Shown: piece after piece, positions 8,704-17,425 of the stretch
Layout: each line of letters begins with the position of its first letter
Position numbering within the stretch: position 1 is the first letter of the stretch
Origin: Scrofimicrobium canadense
GTDB taxonomy: Bacteria; Actinomycetota; Actinomycetes; Actinomycetales; Actinomycetaceae
Length of the DNA stretch: 64,000 bases
Assembly: GCF_009696615.1 (NCBI RefSeq)
Contig: NZ_VULO01000006.1
Coordinates: forward strand, 1 to 64,000
Direction of reading: 5' to 3'
The notes under the pieces: model-generated
The model's input: the letters and a program-made list of their open reading frames with translations, nothing else
Told to the model about the DNA's origin: nothing
Databases searched by the model: none
Position numbers and translations under genes: made by a program

Positions 8704-9135
8704 TTTCATTTTGTCAACCGAGTCGATGCGCGTTTGGTGACGCCCCCCCTCAAAGGGTTCCGATAGCCAGATTTCGGCAATCATCTCTGCGAGGGGCGGG
8801 GCAATCACGCGGGCACCCACAGCAAGAGCATTCGTATTGTTGTGGTTGCGCGAAAGTTTAGCTGTGTAGGGTTCGGAGCACACCACGCACCGAACGCCGT
8901 TGACTGAATTGGCAGCCAAAGAAATTCCAAGACCGGTTCCACACACCAAAATGGCACGGTCCGCCTCGCCGCGGGCGACAACCTCAGCAGCTTTCCGACC
9001 ATAATCGGCGTAGCTCACACTCTGCGAATCGTAAGCACCGATGTCCTCAACCTCATGCCCCCAGCGCTTCACCGCCTCTATGAGGTACTGCTTCATTTCC
9101 AATCCAGCATGATCTGATCCGAATACGACTCTCAT
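8692..9135 (-). CDS. rpiB: ribose-5-phosphate isomerase B
   Basis: 147 residues, the usual RpiB/LacAB length. The start MRVVFGSDHAGLEMK holds the Asp-His of the phosphate and sugar site, and ILVCGTGLGISLAAN holds the active-site Cys of the actinobacterial-type enzyme. It interconverts ribose 5-phosphate and ribulose 5-phosphate in the non-oxidative pentose phosphate pathway and could also take up pentose phosphate released by the nucleoside catabolic genes 2-12 kb away. GGAGGGG precedes the ATG. Confidence 0.95.
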   Translation of the reverse strand: MRVVFGSDHAGLEMKQYLIEAVKRWGHEVEDIGAYDSQSVSYADYGRKAAEVVARGEADRAILVCGTGLGISLAANSVNGVRCVVCSEPYTAKLSRNHNNTNALAVGARVIAPPLAEMIAEIWLSEPFEGGRHQTRIDSVDKMKLEG

Positions 9136-9210
9136 AGTCCCCTCCGCTTGTCTACGTCCCCAAGCCTACCCTCATGCAGATAGACTGGTGAGCAGACGAT
9201 GGGAGGGGAC

Positions 9211-9843
9211 ATGCACGTGGATGTGGCCGCAAGCTGGCTCTATTGTGAAGATTTCAGCCAGGATAATGCTGCACTTGAGCGTTTACGCGAGATTGGACAA
9301 GAACTGGGCGCTCACCCGGTGAGCCCCGGTACCGGGGCTATATTGCGCGTGCTTGCCGCCACAAAGGATGCTCGGGCTGTGGTTGAAATCGGTACCGGAG
9401 TCGGCGTTTCAGGCTTGTACCTCTTAGAGGGGATGAACCCTGATGGAGTTCTCACCACTATCGATCCAGAGGCAGAGTTCCACCGGGCCGCACGCGCAAC
9501 ATTTAGAGGAAGCGGGATCGCCTCACACCGCATGCGACTCATCACCGACCGCGCTCTCGATGTGCTTCCTCGCATGGCAGAAGACGCCTACGACATGGTG
9601 GTCATCGACGCTCCGGCAGAAGAAATGCCACGGTACTTGGATCACGCAACTCGCATGCTGCGTAGGACTGGAATCCTTGTAATAGTCAACGCCCTCTTAG
9701 CAGGACACGTGGCGAATCCAGCTAAGCGTGATCCTCAGACAGTAATCATGCGTGAGATGACACGCGCCTTGGCAGAATCTGAACAATTCACAACTGCCCT
9801 ACTGCCCATTGGGGAAGGCGTTCTCATCGCTACTAGGCGTTAG
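9211..9843 (+). CDS. class I SAM-dependent O-methyltransferase
   Basis: 210 residues. The SAM-binding motif AVVEIGTGVGVSGLYL is followed by TTIDPEAEFHRAAR and DMVVIDAPAEEMPRYLDHA, characteristic of the O-methyltransferase family 3 (COMT-like, YrrM group). I chose ATG 9211 rather than ATG 9199 because GGGAGGGG sits between them at perfect distance for 9211. The substrate is unknown. The stop codon overlaps the end of the convergent DUF3117 gene. Confidence 0.85.
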   Translation: MHVDVAASWLYCEDFSQDNAALERLREIGQELGAHPVSPGTGAILRVLAATKDARAVVEIGTGVGVSGLYLLEGMNPDGVLTTIDPEAEFHRAARATFRGSGIASHRMRLITDRALDVLPRMAEDAYDMVVIDAPAEEMPRYLDHATRMLRRTGILVIVNALLAGHVANPAKRDPQTVIMREMTRALAESEQFTTALLPIGEGVLIATRR

Positions 9844-10010
9844 AGTCCTACAGCCTCATTGAGAGCAATCGCAAGTTCGCGAGCCTCATCAGGCGTCACT
9901 TCGATGACCAGTCGGCCGCCGCCCTCACTGGGAATTCGCATGATGATTCCGCGGCCTTCCTTGGTGGCTTCCATTGGCCCGTCGCCCGTACGCGGTTTCA
10001 TCGCCGCCAT
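9840..10010 (-). CDS. DUF3117 small protein
   Basis: A 56-residue protein, MAAMKPRTGDGP at the start and TPDEARELAIAL near the end, matching the highly conserved actinobacterial DUF3117 family. AAGGAG lies 7 nt before the ATG. It is short enough to be missed by length-filtered gene callers. The last four bases overlap the stop of the O-methyltransferase gene. No function is known; the strong conservation implies an important housekeeping role. Confidence 0.9.
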   Translation of the reverse strand: MAAMKPRTGDGPMEATKEGRGIIMRIPSEGGGRLVIEVTPDEARELAIALNEAVGL

Positions 10011-10055
10011 TATTTACTCCTTGATCTTTCCATTAGTACCCCCTATTCTACCCGT

Positions 10056-10796
10056 CTAATGCTTCCCTGACCCGTTTTCGATGCGCTCTAGGCCAGAAAA
10101 GACCGCATCTACTGCTTCCTCCGCCGTATCGACAACACTGAAAAGATCCATATCAGCAGTCCCAATCAATCCCCGCTCCAGTAGCGATCCGCGAATCCAA
10201 TCGACGAGAGGCGTCCAGAACTCTGTCCCTACCAGAACCAGTGGGAACATCTCTACTTTGCCGGTTTGTACCAGAGTAAGAGCTTCAAAAAGCTCGTCCA
10301 TGGTGCCGAATCCGCCCGGCATGACCACAAAGCCCCGTGAATATCGGACAAACATCACTTTGCGAGCGAAAAAGTATCGAAAGTTGATCCCAAGGTTGAG
10401 ATAGGGGTTCATCCCTTGTTCGAAGGGCAGCTCGATACCCAACCCCACAGACGTACCGCCTGCTTCAGCCGCCCCTTTATTGGCGGCTTCCATACAACCG
10501 GGACCTCCACCGGTGATAACAGCAAAACCCCGTTCAACAATGAGGCGGCCGATTTCTTCTGCAACGCGGTAGTCGTGCGAATCTGGGCTGGTGCGCGCTG
10601 AGCCAAAAACAGAAATCGCATTACCCAGCTCTCCCAAAGAGCCGAATCCTTCAACAAACTCGCTTTGAATGCGCAGTACGCGCCATGGATCCGTACGTCG
10701 TGAGCGAAGTAGTTTTGTATCGGCTGTTTCTGTTGGAATCTGCGACCCCCGCATTATCGCTGATCCGCGCCGATATGATTGTGGTTTCTTTGCCAT
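10056..10796 (-). CDS. LOG family Rossmann-fold protein (TIGR00730)
   Basis: 246 residues with the two lysine decarboxylase-like motifs: AVITGGGPGCMEAANKGA (phosphate binding) and VVMPGGFGTMDELFEAL, the PGGxGTxxE motif of LOG phosphoribohydrolases. Members cleave cytokinin riboside 5'-monophosphate or other nucleoside monophosphates to base plus ribose 5-phosphate; the old name lysine decarboxylase is wrong. The ATG 10796 is preceded by TAGGAT. It is divergent from purine nucleoside phosphorylase, which fits a broad nucleotide-salvage neighbourhood. Confidence 0.9.
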   Translation of the reverse strand: MAKKPQSYRRGSAIMRGSQIPTETADTKLLRSRRTDPWRVLRIQSEFVEGFGSLGELGNAISVFGSARTSPDSHDYRVAEEIGRLIVERGFAVITGGGPGCMEAANKGAAEAGGTSVGLGIELPFEQGMNPYLNLGINFRYFFARKVMFVRYSRGFVVMPGGFGTMDELFEALTLVQTGKVEMFPLVLVGTEFWTPLVDWIRGSLLERGLIGTADMDLFSVVDTAEEAVDAVFSGLERIENGSGKH

Positions 10797-10876
10797 ATTC
10801 TCATTATCCTACGCAGCGCCTATCCGCGCTAACCACATGCGTAGCAGATCGACGTTTGTCTGACTATCCTTGGTCT

Positions 10877-11689
10877 ATGAGCACTGATGCAGAAAATCCT
10901 TTCCTCCTGGCCGATCAGGCTGCGGCCGCTATTCGCGAACATTCAGGGATCCCCCGATACGACATTGCCCTAGTTTTAGGTTCGGGTTGGGGAGGCGCCG
11001 CAGAATTGATCGGCGACCTTATCGACGAGATTCCCGCGGAAGACGTACCAGGATTCTCTGCCCCGGCTGTCAAAGGTCACGGCACCAGTTTGAGAACTCT
11101 GCGTATCCACGGATCGGACAAAATCGCGTTGGTTCTTGGCAGTCGCACCCATTACTACGAGGGCAAAGGGACGCGCGCGGTGGCACACGGGATGCGTACG
11201 GCAGCCTCGCTCGGGTGTTCAACTGTCGTGCTCACTAACGGATGTGGCGGACTGAATCCTCATTGGAAGCCTGGACAGCCCGTCCTTATTCGCGACCATA
11301 TCAATCTCACCGCGGCAACTCCCCTTGAGGGGGCGAACTTCGTCGACCTTACTGACCTCTATTCTCAGCGACTGCGAGACCTCGCACATACGGTCGATGA
11401 GTCTTTGCCTGAGGGGGTTTACGTCCAGTTCCCCGGCCCCCAGTATGAGACGCCGGCCGAGGTTCGCATGGCCAAGATCATCGGCGGCGACCTGGTGGGC
11501 ATGTCAACCACGCTTGAGGCAATCGCAGCGCGTGAGGCTGGCATGGAAATCTTGGGGATCTCTCTGATGACAAACTTGGGGGCCGGTATTTCACCAGTGC
11601 CTCTTTCCCACGCTGAAGTGTTAGAGGCGGGGCAGGCTGCAGCGCCGCGTATTAGCCGACTCCTTGCTGATATCGTTCAGAAAATCTGA
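10877..11689 (+). CDS. punA: purine-nucleoside phosphorylase (trimeric PNP family)
   Basis: 270 residues with the PNP/MTAP family 2 motifs: LVLGSGWGGAAELI, SRTHYYEGKG (phosphate), VVLTNGCGGLN, GPQYETPAEVRM (base site) and DLVGMSTTLEAIAARE. It splits purine (deoxy)ribonucleosides with phosphate into base and (deoxy)ribose 1-phosphate. The start at 10877 (MSTDAENP) fits the family; a longer frame would overlap the divergent LOG gene. TATCCT lies 6 nt upstream of the ATG with no ribosome site, suggesting a leaderless mRNA. A phosphosugar mutase gene follows 9 bases after the stop, presumably co-transcribed. Confidence 0.93.
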   Translation: MSTDAENPFLLADQAAAAIREHSGIPRYDIALVLGSGWGGAAELIGDLIDEIPAEDVPGFSAPAVKGHGTSLRTLRIHGSDKIALVLGSRTHYYEGKGTRAVAHGMRTAASLGCSTVVLTNGCGGLNPHWKPGQPVLIRDHINLTAATPLEGANFVDLTDLYSQRLRDLAHTVDESLPEGVYVQFPGPQYETPAEVRMAKIIGGDLVGMSTTLEAIAAREAGMEILGISLMTNLGAGISPVPLSHAEVLEAGQAAAPRISRLLADIVQKI

Positions 11690-11698
11690 GAGGAAACC

Positions 11699-13363
11699 AT
11701 GCTTGACTACTCCGTCATTGAAGAGTGGATTGCTGACGACCCAGACACTAAGACCGCTCAAGAAGTCCGCGATCTTGTGAATCTGGCCCAAGCTGGAGAT
11801 GTTGGCGCCTCGGACGAGTTGGAGGACCGTTTTTCAGGAATTCTCACTTTCGGGACTGCGGGATTGCGTGGCCGTATGGGGGGTGGCCCCAATCGAATGA
11901 ACCGCGCGGTGGTGCTCCGCGCCGCCGCAGGACTGGCCCATTTCTTGCAGGATTTGCTTCCTGACGGTTATCGCATGGTGATCGGCTACGATGCGCGGTA
12001 TGGCTCGCGCCAGTTTGCCCTCGACACGGCAGCTGTGGTTGAGGCGACAGGTGGTCATGCTCTCATCTTCGAGAAGGCTCTTCCCACGCCTCTGACGGCT
12101 TTCGCGTTGCGCCATTTTGATGCTGACGCTGCAGTGGTGGTGACTGCATCTCACAATCCCAAAGACGACAATGGCTACAAGGTGTACTTGGGTGGACGTG
12201 CAGTATCAGATTCAGGAAAGGGAGCACAAATTGTCTCTCCTTTCGATGCCCAGATTTTCGAGGCGATCCAGAGTGTTCCTTCGGTGGCGTCGATCAAGCG
12301 TGCCGATTCTGGATGGGAGTGGCTTGGCGACGAGGTCGTCGAAGCATATCTGGCCAGACTGCAGGAAATAGTCCCCGACGGGCCGCGCAACATCCGTATT
12401 GTTCTTACTTCTATGCATGGTGTGGGTGGCGAGACGATGCTTTCTGCTCTTCACCGTTGCGGGTTCACCGATGTTCATGTTGTGACCGAGCAGCAGGATC
12501 CTGATCCAGATTTCCCGACCGTTGTTTTTCCAAACCCTGAGGAACCTGGCGCTCTCGATTTGGCTATCGCATTGGCACAGAAGGTGAATGCGGATCTGAT
12601 TTTGGCCAACGACCCTGATGCGGATCGTTGTTCTGCTGCGATTCCCTCTGCTACCTCACCGACGGGTTGGCGTCAGCTCACTGGAAACGAGGTGGGCGCA
12701 CTTCTGGGAGAACAGGCTGCGCGTGAACACGCAGGCAATCCAGATGCTGTTCTAGCGAACTCGATAGTGAGTTCACGCCTAGTGGCGCGCCTGGCCCAGA
12801 AGTTTGGGGTGTCTCATAAGCGCACTCTCACTGGTTTCAAGTGGATTTCTCGTGTTCCTGGCCTGGTGTTTGGTTTTGAAGAGGCCCTTGGCTACTGTAC
12901 CGATCCTGACTATGTACGGGATAAGGATGGGATCACTGCGTGTTCTCGTCTGGCTGCGCTTGCCGCGTCTATTCCTTTGCAGGTGCTACTTGATGAGCAG
13001 GCAGAGGAGTTCGGTGTTTACGCGTCTGCGCCCTTGACTATTCGCGTCGAAGATTTAGATCTTATTGCTCAGGGGATGCAGAATCTCCGCGCGACCCCAC
13101 TAGTTCAGATTGCTGGTTCACCAGTGACTGTGGCACAGGATTTGGCCCGCGGCAGTGATGAGCTTCCTCCCACAGATGGGCTTCTCTATTTGACTGAGGC
13201 GGGCGATCAGGTGGTGGTTCGTCCTTCAGGTACTGAGCCTAAACTCAAGTGCTACATCGAAGTGATTATTCCGGTGTCGGGTAGTTTGCCTGCAGCCCGG
13301 CAGGAAGCGGAGGATCGTCTTGAGGTAATCAAAGCGGATATGCGCGAGGCCATCGGCATCTAG
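11699..13363 (+). CDS. alpha-D-phosphohexomutase family, probable phosphopentomutase/phosphoglucomutase
   Basis: 554 residues in the four-domain phosphohexomutase layout: TFGTAGLRGRMGGGPNRM near the start, the catalytic phosphoserine loop VVTASHNPKDDNGYK, the metal-binding loop LANDPDADRC, the sugar-binding GFEEALGY and the C-terminal phosphate loop RPSGTEPKLK. Placed directly behind purine nucleoside phosphorylase and facing deoC/deoA, it most likely converts (deoxy)ribose 1-phosphate to the 5-phosphate, as PGM2-type enzymes do; glucose 1-phosphate is the alternative. AGAGGAAACC precedes the ATG at 11699. Confidence 0.9.
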   Translation: MLDYSVIEEWIADDPDTKTAQEVRDLVNLAQAGDVGASDELEDRFSGILTFGTAGLRGRMGGGPNRMNRAVVLRAAAGLAHFLQDLLPDGYRMVIGYDARYGSRQFALDTAAVVEATGGHALIFEKALPTPLTAFALRHFDADAAVVVTASHNPKDDNGYKVYLGGRAVSDSGKGAQIVSPFDAQIFEAIQSVPSVASIKRADSGWEWLGDEVVEAYLARLQEIVPDGPRNIRIVLTSMHGVGGETMLSALHRCGFTDVHVVTEQQDPDPDFPTVVFPNPEEPGALDLAIALAQKVNADLILANDPDADRCSAAIPSATSPTGWRQLTGNEVGALLGEQAAREHAGNPDAVLANSIVSSRLVARLAQKFGVSHKRTLTGFKWISRVPGLVFGFEEALGYCTDPDYVRDKDGITACSRLAALAASIPLQVLLDEQAEEFGVYASAPLTIRVEDLDLIAQGMQNLRATPLVQIAGSPVTVAQDLARGSDELPPTDGLLYLTEAGDQVVVRPSGTEPKLKCYIEVIIPVSGSLPAARQEAEDRLEVIKADMREAIGI

Positions 13364-13381
13364 TCCTCCACCCCCACCCCA

Positions 13382-13441
13382 TCAGGTGCTGGTTATGTGC
13401 GTGTTATGCATGGCTTGACATCGCAAATTTCCAGCACCTAA
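13382..13441. repeat. dispersed repeat family 3, copy 1 (60 bases)
   Basis: A 60-base element with terminal inverted sequences (TCAGGTGCTGG at the left, CCAGCACCTA at the right) and an internal TTATGTGCGTGTTATGCA. A second copy, in inverted orientation and also 60 bases long, lies at 24727-24786; the internal TTATGTG and TGTTAT blocks and the CCAGCACCT end are shared. It starts right after the phosphosugar mutase stop and is followed immediately by repeat family 2. Confidence 0.7.
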
Positions 13442-13461
13442 GGCGGGGTGCATGCGGTTAG

Positions 13462-13550
13462 CCAACCACATCGCCCGCAGCCTGGGCGATGTGGTTGGTG
13501 CCAGGGCGGTATACGCCCCCGGTTACAGTTTTATGACCCCGTACGAGGTA
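13462..13550. repeat. dispersed repeat family 2, copy 1
   Basis: Contains a perfect 14-bp inverted repeat (CCAACCACATCGCC at 13462-13475, GGCGATGTGGTTGG at 13485-13498), then a second small palindrome (GGGCG-GTATA-CGCCC), then the block TTACAGTTTTATG-A-CCCCGTACG. The last block and the preceding G/C palindrome recur at 38074-38145. The element abuts the surviving end of a truncated alcohol dehydrogenase gene. Confidence 0.7.
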
Positions 13551-13551
13551 A

Positions 13552-13758
13552 CAGAGTGAATCCATCACCCTCACCATGGGATTGGTAGACGGAGTTAGCG
13601 CACCAACGCTCATCGACCTGGTTGAGGCTGGGGTTCTTGACGTCAAACCCATGGGAACACACGTGTTTTCACTCAACGAAATGGAAAAAGCCTACGACGT
13701 TTTTGCCAATGCCGGTAAAAACAAAGCACTCAAAGTAATACTCAAACGCGAAGAGTGA
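13552..13758 (+). pseudogene. zinc-dependent alcohol dehydrogenase, C-terminal remnant
   Basis: About 68 codons. The reading frame from 13552 encodes SITLTMGLVDG, then a short run to MGTHVFSLNEMEKAYDVF and NKALKVIL, which is the C-terminal end of NADP-dependent medium-chain alcohol dehydrogenases of the isopropanol dehydrogenase type. The catalytic zinc-binding and Rossmann domains are missing. An in-frame TAA at 13549 lies inside the repeat element, so the homology begins exactly where the repeat ends. A 60-residue protein could start at ATG 13576, but it would not be an enzyme. Confidence 0.75.
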
Positions 13759-13814
13759 GATATATAGTGGGTGACCTCGGTATTACTGGGAGCCACCCAC
13801 TTCGAACTGTGTGT

Positions 13815-14465
13815 TTAGTCGTCAAATCCCTCAAGGATCACAGCAGACGAGGACAAGCCTAAACGTGATGCACCGGCACTAATCATGGAGGCCGCAGCCT
13901 CAGGCGTGCGTATACCACCCGATGCCTTTACACCTAGTCGATCCCCTACAGTCTCACGCATAAGTTTCACTGCGTGTTCGGATGCGCCGCCAGCTGGATG
14001 AAAACCGGTAGAAGTTTTAACAAAATCAGCACCAGCACTCTCCGAAGCCTGGCAGGCCTTGATGATCTCGTCATCAGTTAGGGCCGCAGATTCGATGATT
14101 ACTTTGAGGACCGTTTCAGGAGCAGCCTCACGAACCGCGCGAATATCTGATTCGACACCCGCCCAATCCCCGCCCTTAGCTAATCCCAGGTTAATCACCA
14201 TGTCGATCTCATCTACATGAGGAGCTACGGCCGCAGCTTCAGCAATCTTTGATGCGGTCGGGTGAGCACCTGAAGGAAAACCCACCACGCAGGCAACTTT
14301 CACGTCACCCGTATCAGTCACTGGCACCAAGGAAGGGGACACGCAGACAGAGTAGGTGCCTAACTGTTTTGCCTCATCAACAAGGGCCACGACATCCTCA
14401 GCGGTGGCCTCTGGCTTGAGCAGCGTGTGGTCAATCATCTGGGCTACATCTCTTTTTTTCATCAT
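13815..14465 (-). CDS. deoC: deoxyribose-phosphate aldolase
   Basis: 216 residues of the class I aldolase DeoC family: [11 protein letters not shown] at the start, [17 protein letters not shown], the Schiff-base lysine region [15 protein letters not shown], and VKASGGIRT. It splits deoxyribose 5-phosphate into acetaldehyde and glyceraldehyde 3-phosphate. It is the last gene of the minus-strand nucleoside operon and overlaps deoA by 4 bases (ATGA type), so translation is coupled. Confidence 0.96.
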   Translation of the reverse strand: MMKKRDVAQMIDHTLLKPEATAEDVVALVDEAKQLGTYSVCVSPSLVPVTDTGDVKVACVVGFPSGAHPTASKIAEAAAVAPHVDEIDMVINLGLAKGGDWAGVESDIRAVREAAPETVLKVIIESAALTDDEIIKACQASESAGADFVKTSTGFHPAGGASEHAVKLMRETVGDRLGVKASGGIRTPEAAASMISAGASRLGLSSSAVILEGFDD

Positions 14466-15754
14466 TCCCCTTCTGGTAATACCCGGCCCAGAATAACCGG
14501 AGCCACGTCAGGTTTGTGGTCACTGACCGTGACCGCGCCCGCAAGCGCATCGAGTGCCCGTGGAATGCGTTCCGCGGTGTCGGTACACAGCGTCAGTAGC
14601 GGCTGGCCTGCCTTCACGGCATCCCCCGGTTTTGCATGCATGAGAACACCTGCCGCAGCTTGAACCTTTTCGCCTTGACGGGCGCGTCCCGCTCCCAGTC
14701 TCCACGCGGCAATGCCGACCGCTAGAGCATCCAGCTCAGACAAGTATCCGTCAGCCGTTGCGGTAACTAGTTCAGTTTCTTTGGGCTGTGGAAGTGGGGC
14801 ATCAGGGTCGCCACCTTGCGCTTCGATCATTTGGCGCCACCTGTCCATTGCTCGCCCATTGGCAAGAGCTGCTTCGACATCCCCGTCACGCCCTGCCTGT
14901 CTGAGCATTTCTTGAGCCAATGCCACTGTCAGTTCCACAACGTCTTGTGGCCCACCCCCTGAGAGGACCTCGAGGGCTTCATCTACTTCACACGCGTTTC
15001 CGGCAGCATTTCCCAGTGGTGTCTCCATATTGGTCAACAGCGCGGAGGTCCGTACGCCTGCAGCAGTTCCTAAGTCCACCATCGTCTTGGCCAGTTCTTT
15101 GGCTCGATCAAGATCTTTCATGAATGCGCCGGAGCCAACCTTGACGTCCAGAACTAATGCACCGGTACCTTCAGCAATTTTCTTTGACATGATGGACGAG
15201 GCGATGAGAGGAATGCAGTCCACTGTCGCAGTCACGTCACGCAGTGCGTAGAGTTTCTTGTCTGCCGGTGCAAGGCCTTTACCTGCCGCGCAAATAACAG
15301 CGCCGGGCCCCTCCCCCAGAATCTCAAGAATCTGCCGATTTGAGACCTCGGCTTGCCATCCGGGGATTGACTCAAGTTTGTCTAGAGTGCCTCCGGTATG
15401 CCCAAGGCCACGTCCGGAAAGCTGCGGTACCGCAAGGTCAAAACACGCAACGAGTGGGGCAAGTGGAAGTGTGATCATGTCACCGACGCCGCCGGTTGAA
15501 TGCTTATCAACCGTGGGTTTAGGAAGAGAGGAAAAGTCCATTCTCTCTCCCGATGCGATCATGGCTGCTGTCCAGTCCGCAATCTCCCGTGGGATCATAC
15601 CGTTGAGGAAGATTGCCATAGCCAATGCTGACATTTGCTCGTCAGCAACGATGCCCCGCGTGTATGCGTCGACAACCCAGCTGATCATCTCGGAGCTTAG
15701 TTCCTCGCCATCACGTTTTGCGCGGATGACGTCCACTGCATCGTAATTCTCCAC
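14462..15754 (-). CDS. deoA: thymidine phosphorylase
   Basis: 430 residues, normal for the family. Visible are the family signature [17 protein letters not shown], the phosphate-binding KHSTGGVGD and the C-terminal lid domain ([17 protein letters not shown]). It phosphorolyses thymidine and deoxyuridine to base plus deoxyribose 1-phosphate. It begins with GTG at 15754, and its GAAGGAG ribosome site overlaps the last codons of cdd, coupling it to the upstream gene. Confidence 0.96.
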   Translation of the reverse strand: MENYDAVDVIRAKRDGEELSSEMISWVVDAYTRGIVADEQMSALAMAIFLNGMIPREIADWTAAMIASGERMDFSSLPKPTVDKHSTGGVGDMITLPLAPLVACFDLAVPQLSGRGLGHTGGTLDKLESIPGWQAEVSNRQILEILGEGPGAVICAAGKGLAPADKKLYALRDVTATVDCIPLIASSIMSKKIAEGTGALVLDVKVGSGAFMKDLDRAKELAKTMVDLGTAAGVRTSALLTNMETPLGNAAGNACEVDEALEVLSGGGPQDVVELTVALAQEMLRQAGRDGDVEAALANGRAMDRWRQMIEAQGGDPDAPLPQPKETELVTATADGYLSELDALAVGIAAWRLGAGRARQGEKVQAAAGVLMHAKPGDAVKAGQPLLTLCTDTAERIPRALDALAGAVTVSDHKPDVAPVILGRVLPEGE

Positions 15755-15755
15755 G

Positions 15756-16154
15756 TCATACTCCTTCTAGATTTGCTGGCCCAAATGCATCTGGAAGTAC
15801 CTTCTCCATGGTTGTGAGTCCCGACGGCATCAGCATTTGCAGCTGCGGACCGCCGTGTTCATAAAGGACCTGCCTGCACCTGCCACACGGCGAAATAACC
15901 TCCCCGCGCGCATCAACGCAGACAAAGGCTTTGAGCCGCCCACCACCGGTGTTAATGAGGTGGGACACCAGTCCGCATTCGGCGCATAGAGTCACTCCGT
16001 AAGCAGCGTTTTCGACGTTGCATCCGGTGATCACTCGCCCATCGTCGACCAATGCTGCCGCTCCCACTGGAAAATGGGAGTACGGACAGTAGGCGCGTTT
16101 CATGGCCCGCGTAGCGTCTTCGCGCAGTTTCTGCCACAGTTTTTCATCTATCAC
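15756..16154 (-). CDS. cdd: cytidine deaminase
   Basis: 132 residues, the length of the homotetrameric enzyme. The active site is complete: NVENAAYGVTLCAEC (Glu proton shuttle and first zinc Cys) and PCGRCRQVL (two further zinc Cys). It deaminates cytidine and deoxycytidine, feeding uridine compounds to the phosphorylases. I place the start at GTG 16154, which overlaps the TGA of the upstream permease (GTGA); a longer frame runs inside the permease gene and is not supported. Confidence 0.95.
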   Translation of the reverse strand: MIDEKLWQKLREDATRAMKRAYCPYSHFPVGAAALVDDGRVITGCNVENAAYGVTLCAECGLVSHLINTGGGRLKAFVCVDARGEVISPCGRCRQVLYEHGGPQLQMLMPSGLTTMEKVLPDAFGPANLEGV

Positions 16155-17425
16155 GGATATGGCTTTCCTTCCGCGGCTGGCGGCCTCACTGCCCCCACGA
16201 AACCAGCGACTGCCAAGATAGTGACAAGATAAGGAATCATCAAAAGGTATTCTGCAGGAATAGGTGCACCTACGGCCTGCATTACTCCACCAAGGTTCGT
16301 GGCTAGCCCGAAAAGCAAAGCAGCTGCTAAAGCACCGGTCGGATTCCATCGACCGAGGATCATAGCCGCCAATGCGATAAACCCATTGCCTGCCGCCATG
16401 TCTTTAGAGAAAGATAAGCCACTTCCTACCGTAAAGAATGCGCCGCCCAAGCCAGCTAAAGCACCACCCAAGAGAACATTGTGCCAGCGAATCCGGTTCA
16501 CATTAATACCGACGGTGTCGGCTGCTTGCGGCTTTTCACCAGAAGCTCGAAGTCGCAAGCCCCAGCGGGAGTTGAACAACATGAACTGCATGACAATGAC
16601 AACCACGAACATCAAGTAGACCAGGATGTTTTGTCTAAATACCACCGGACCAATAATCGGAATATCTGACAGTACGGGGATAGGCAAGATTGGCAGTTTG
16701 AGATTCTGATTCAAATGTTGGGAGTTCTTCAGCATGGTAGAGAACAGGAACGAAGTGAGGCCAAGCGCCAACATATTGAGCACCACGCCAACCACGATGT
16801 TGTCTGTTCTGAAGGTGATGGCAAACCATGCGAGGATCGCTCCCAAAGCCATGCCAGCCAAAGGCGCACCAATAAGTCCCATCCATGGGGACCCAAATGC
16901 AGACCCAACTACTGCTCCCGCAAATGCGCCAACAAGTAGTTGCCCTTCAATGGCGATATTGATGACGCCTGATCGTTCGTTGACAATCCCGGCCAAAGCC
17001 CCAAAGCCCAGCGGAACCGCAAACATCAGACCACCGGCCAATAATGAGACAACCGGCAGGATCGCGGTTGGCCGATCGCTTACCACCCACACCAGAAATG
17101 ACACCACCAATGCGACACTAACTAACGCCAGCCACCAACCATTGATGTGTTTCCTGGCCAAAGCCCGCAGCCAGATGATGACAGTGCCCACCACCGACAA
17201 AACGGTCATAGTCCATACTGCTATGGGGGCCGAAATAACCCAGATGCCACCTTCAAACCAGCCAGAAATGTCTGCAAAGGAAATCCGGGATTCTCCCCGT
17301 GCCATCACGGCGATGACCAGGGTAAGTATCAACATGACGGCGGCAACGACTGGGTCTCGCCATTGCACTGGTAGGCGAATACCTTCTACCACCTGGTTTT
17401 CAGACGTTGTCACTTGGGCGCTCAT
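16151..17425 (-). CDS. nucleoside ABC transporter, membrane permease 2
   Basis: 424 residues with about ten hydrophobic segments and the permease signature NIAIEGQLLVGAFAGAVVGS, followed by the second region LRASGEKPQAADTVGINVNR typical of BMP/YufQ-type permeases. With the partner permease, ATPase and lipoprotein it forms an importer of nucleosides across the membrane. The start overlaps the stop of the upstream permease by 4 bases, and its own stop overlaps the cdd start, so the operon is tightly coupled. Confidence 0.93.
   Translation of the reverse strand: MSAQVTTSENQVVEGIRLPVQWRDPVVAAVMLILTLVIAVMARGESRISFADISGWFEGGIWVISAPIAVWTMTVLSVVGTVIIWLRALARKHINGWWLALVSVALVVSFLVWVVSDRPTAILPVVSLLAGGLMFAVPLGFGALAGIVNERSGVINIAIEGQLLVGAFAGAVVGSAFGSPWMGLIGAPLAGMALGAILAWFAITFRTDNIVVGVVLNMLALGLTSFLFSTMLKNSQHLNQNLKLPILPIPVLSDIPIIGPVVFRQNILVYLMFVVVIVMQFMLFNSRWGLRLRASGEKPQAADTVGINVNRIRWHNVLLGGALAGLGGAFFTVGSGLSFSKDMAAGNGFIALAAMILGRWNPTGALAAALLFGLATNLGGVMQAVGAPIPAEYLLMIPYLVTILAVAGFVGAVRPPAAEGKPYP

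Noticed and set aside
14427-15746. Several plus-strand frames within deoA
   Set aside because: Antisense shadows of thymidine phosphorylase caused by high third-position G+C.
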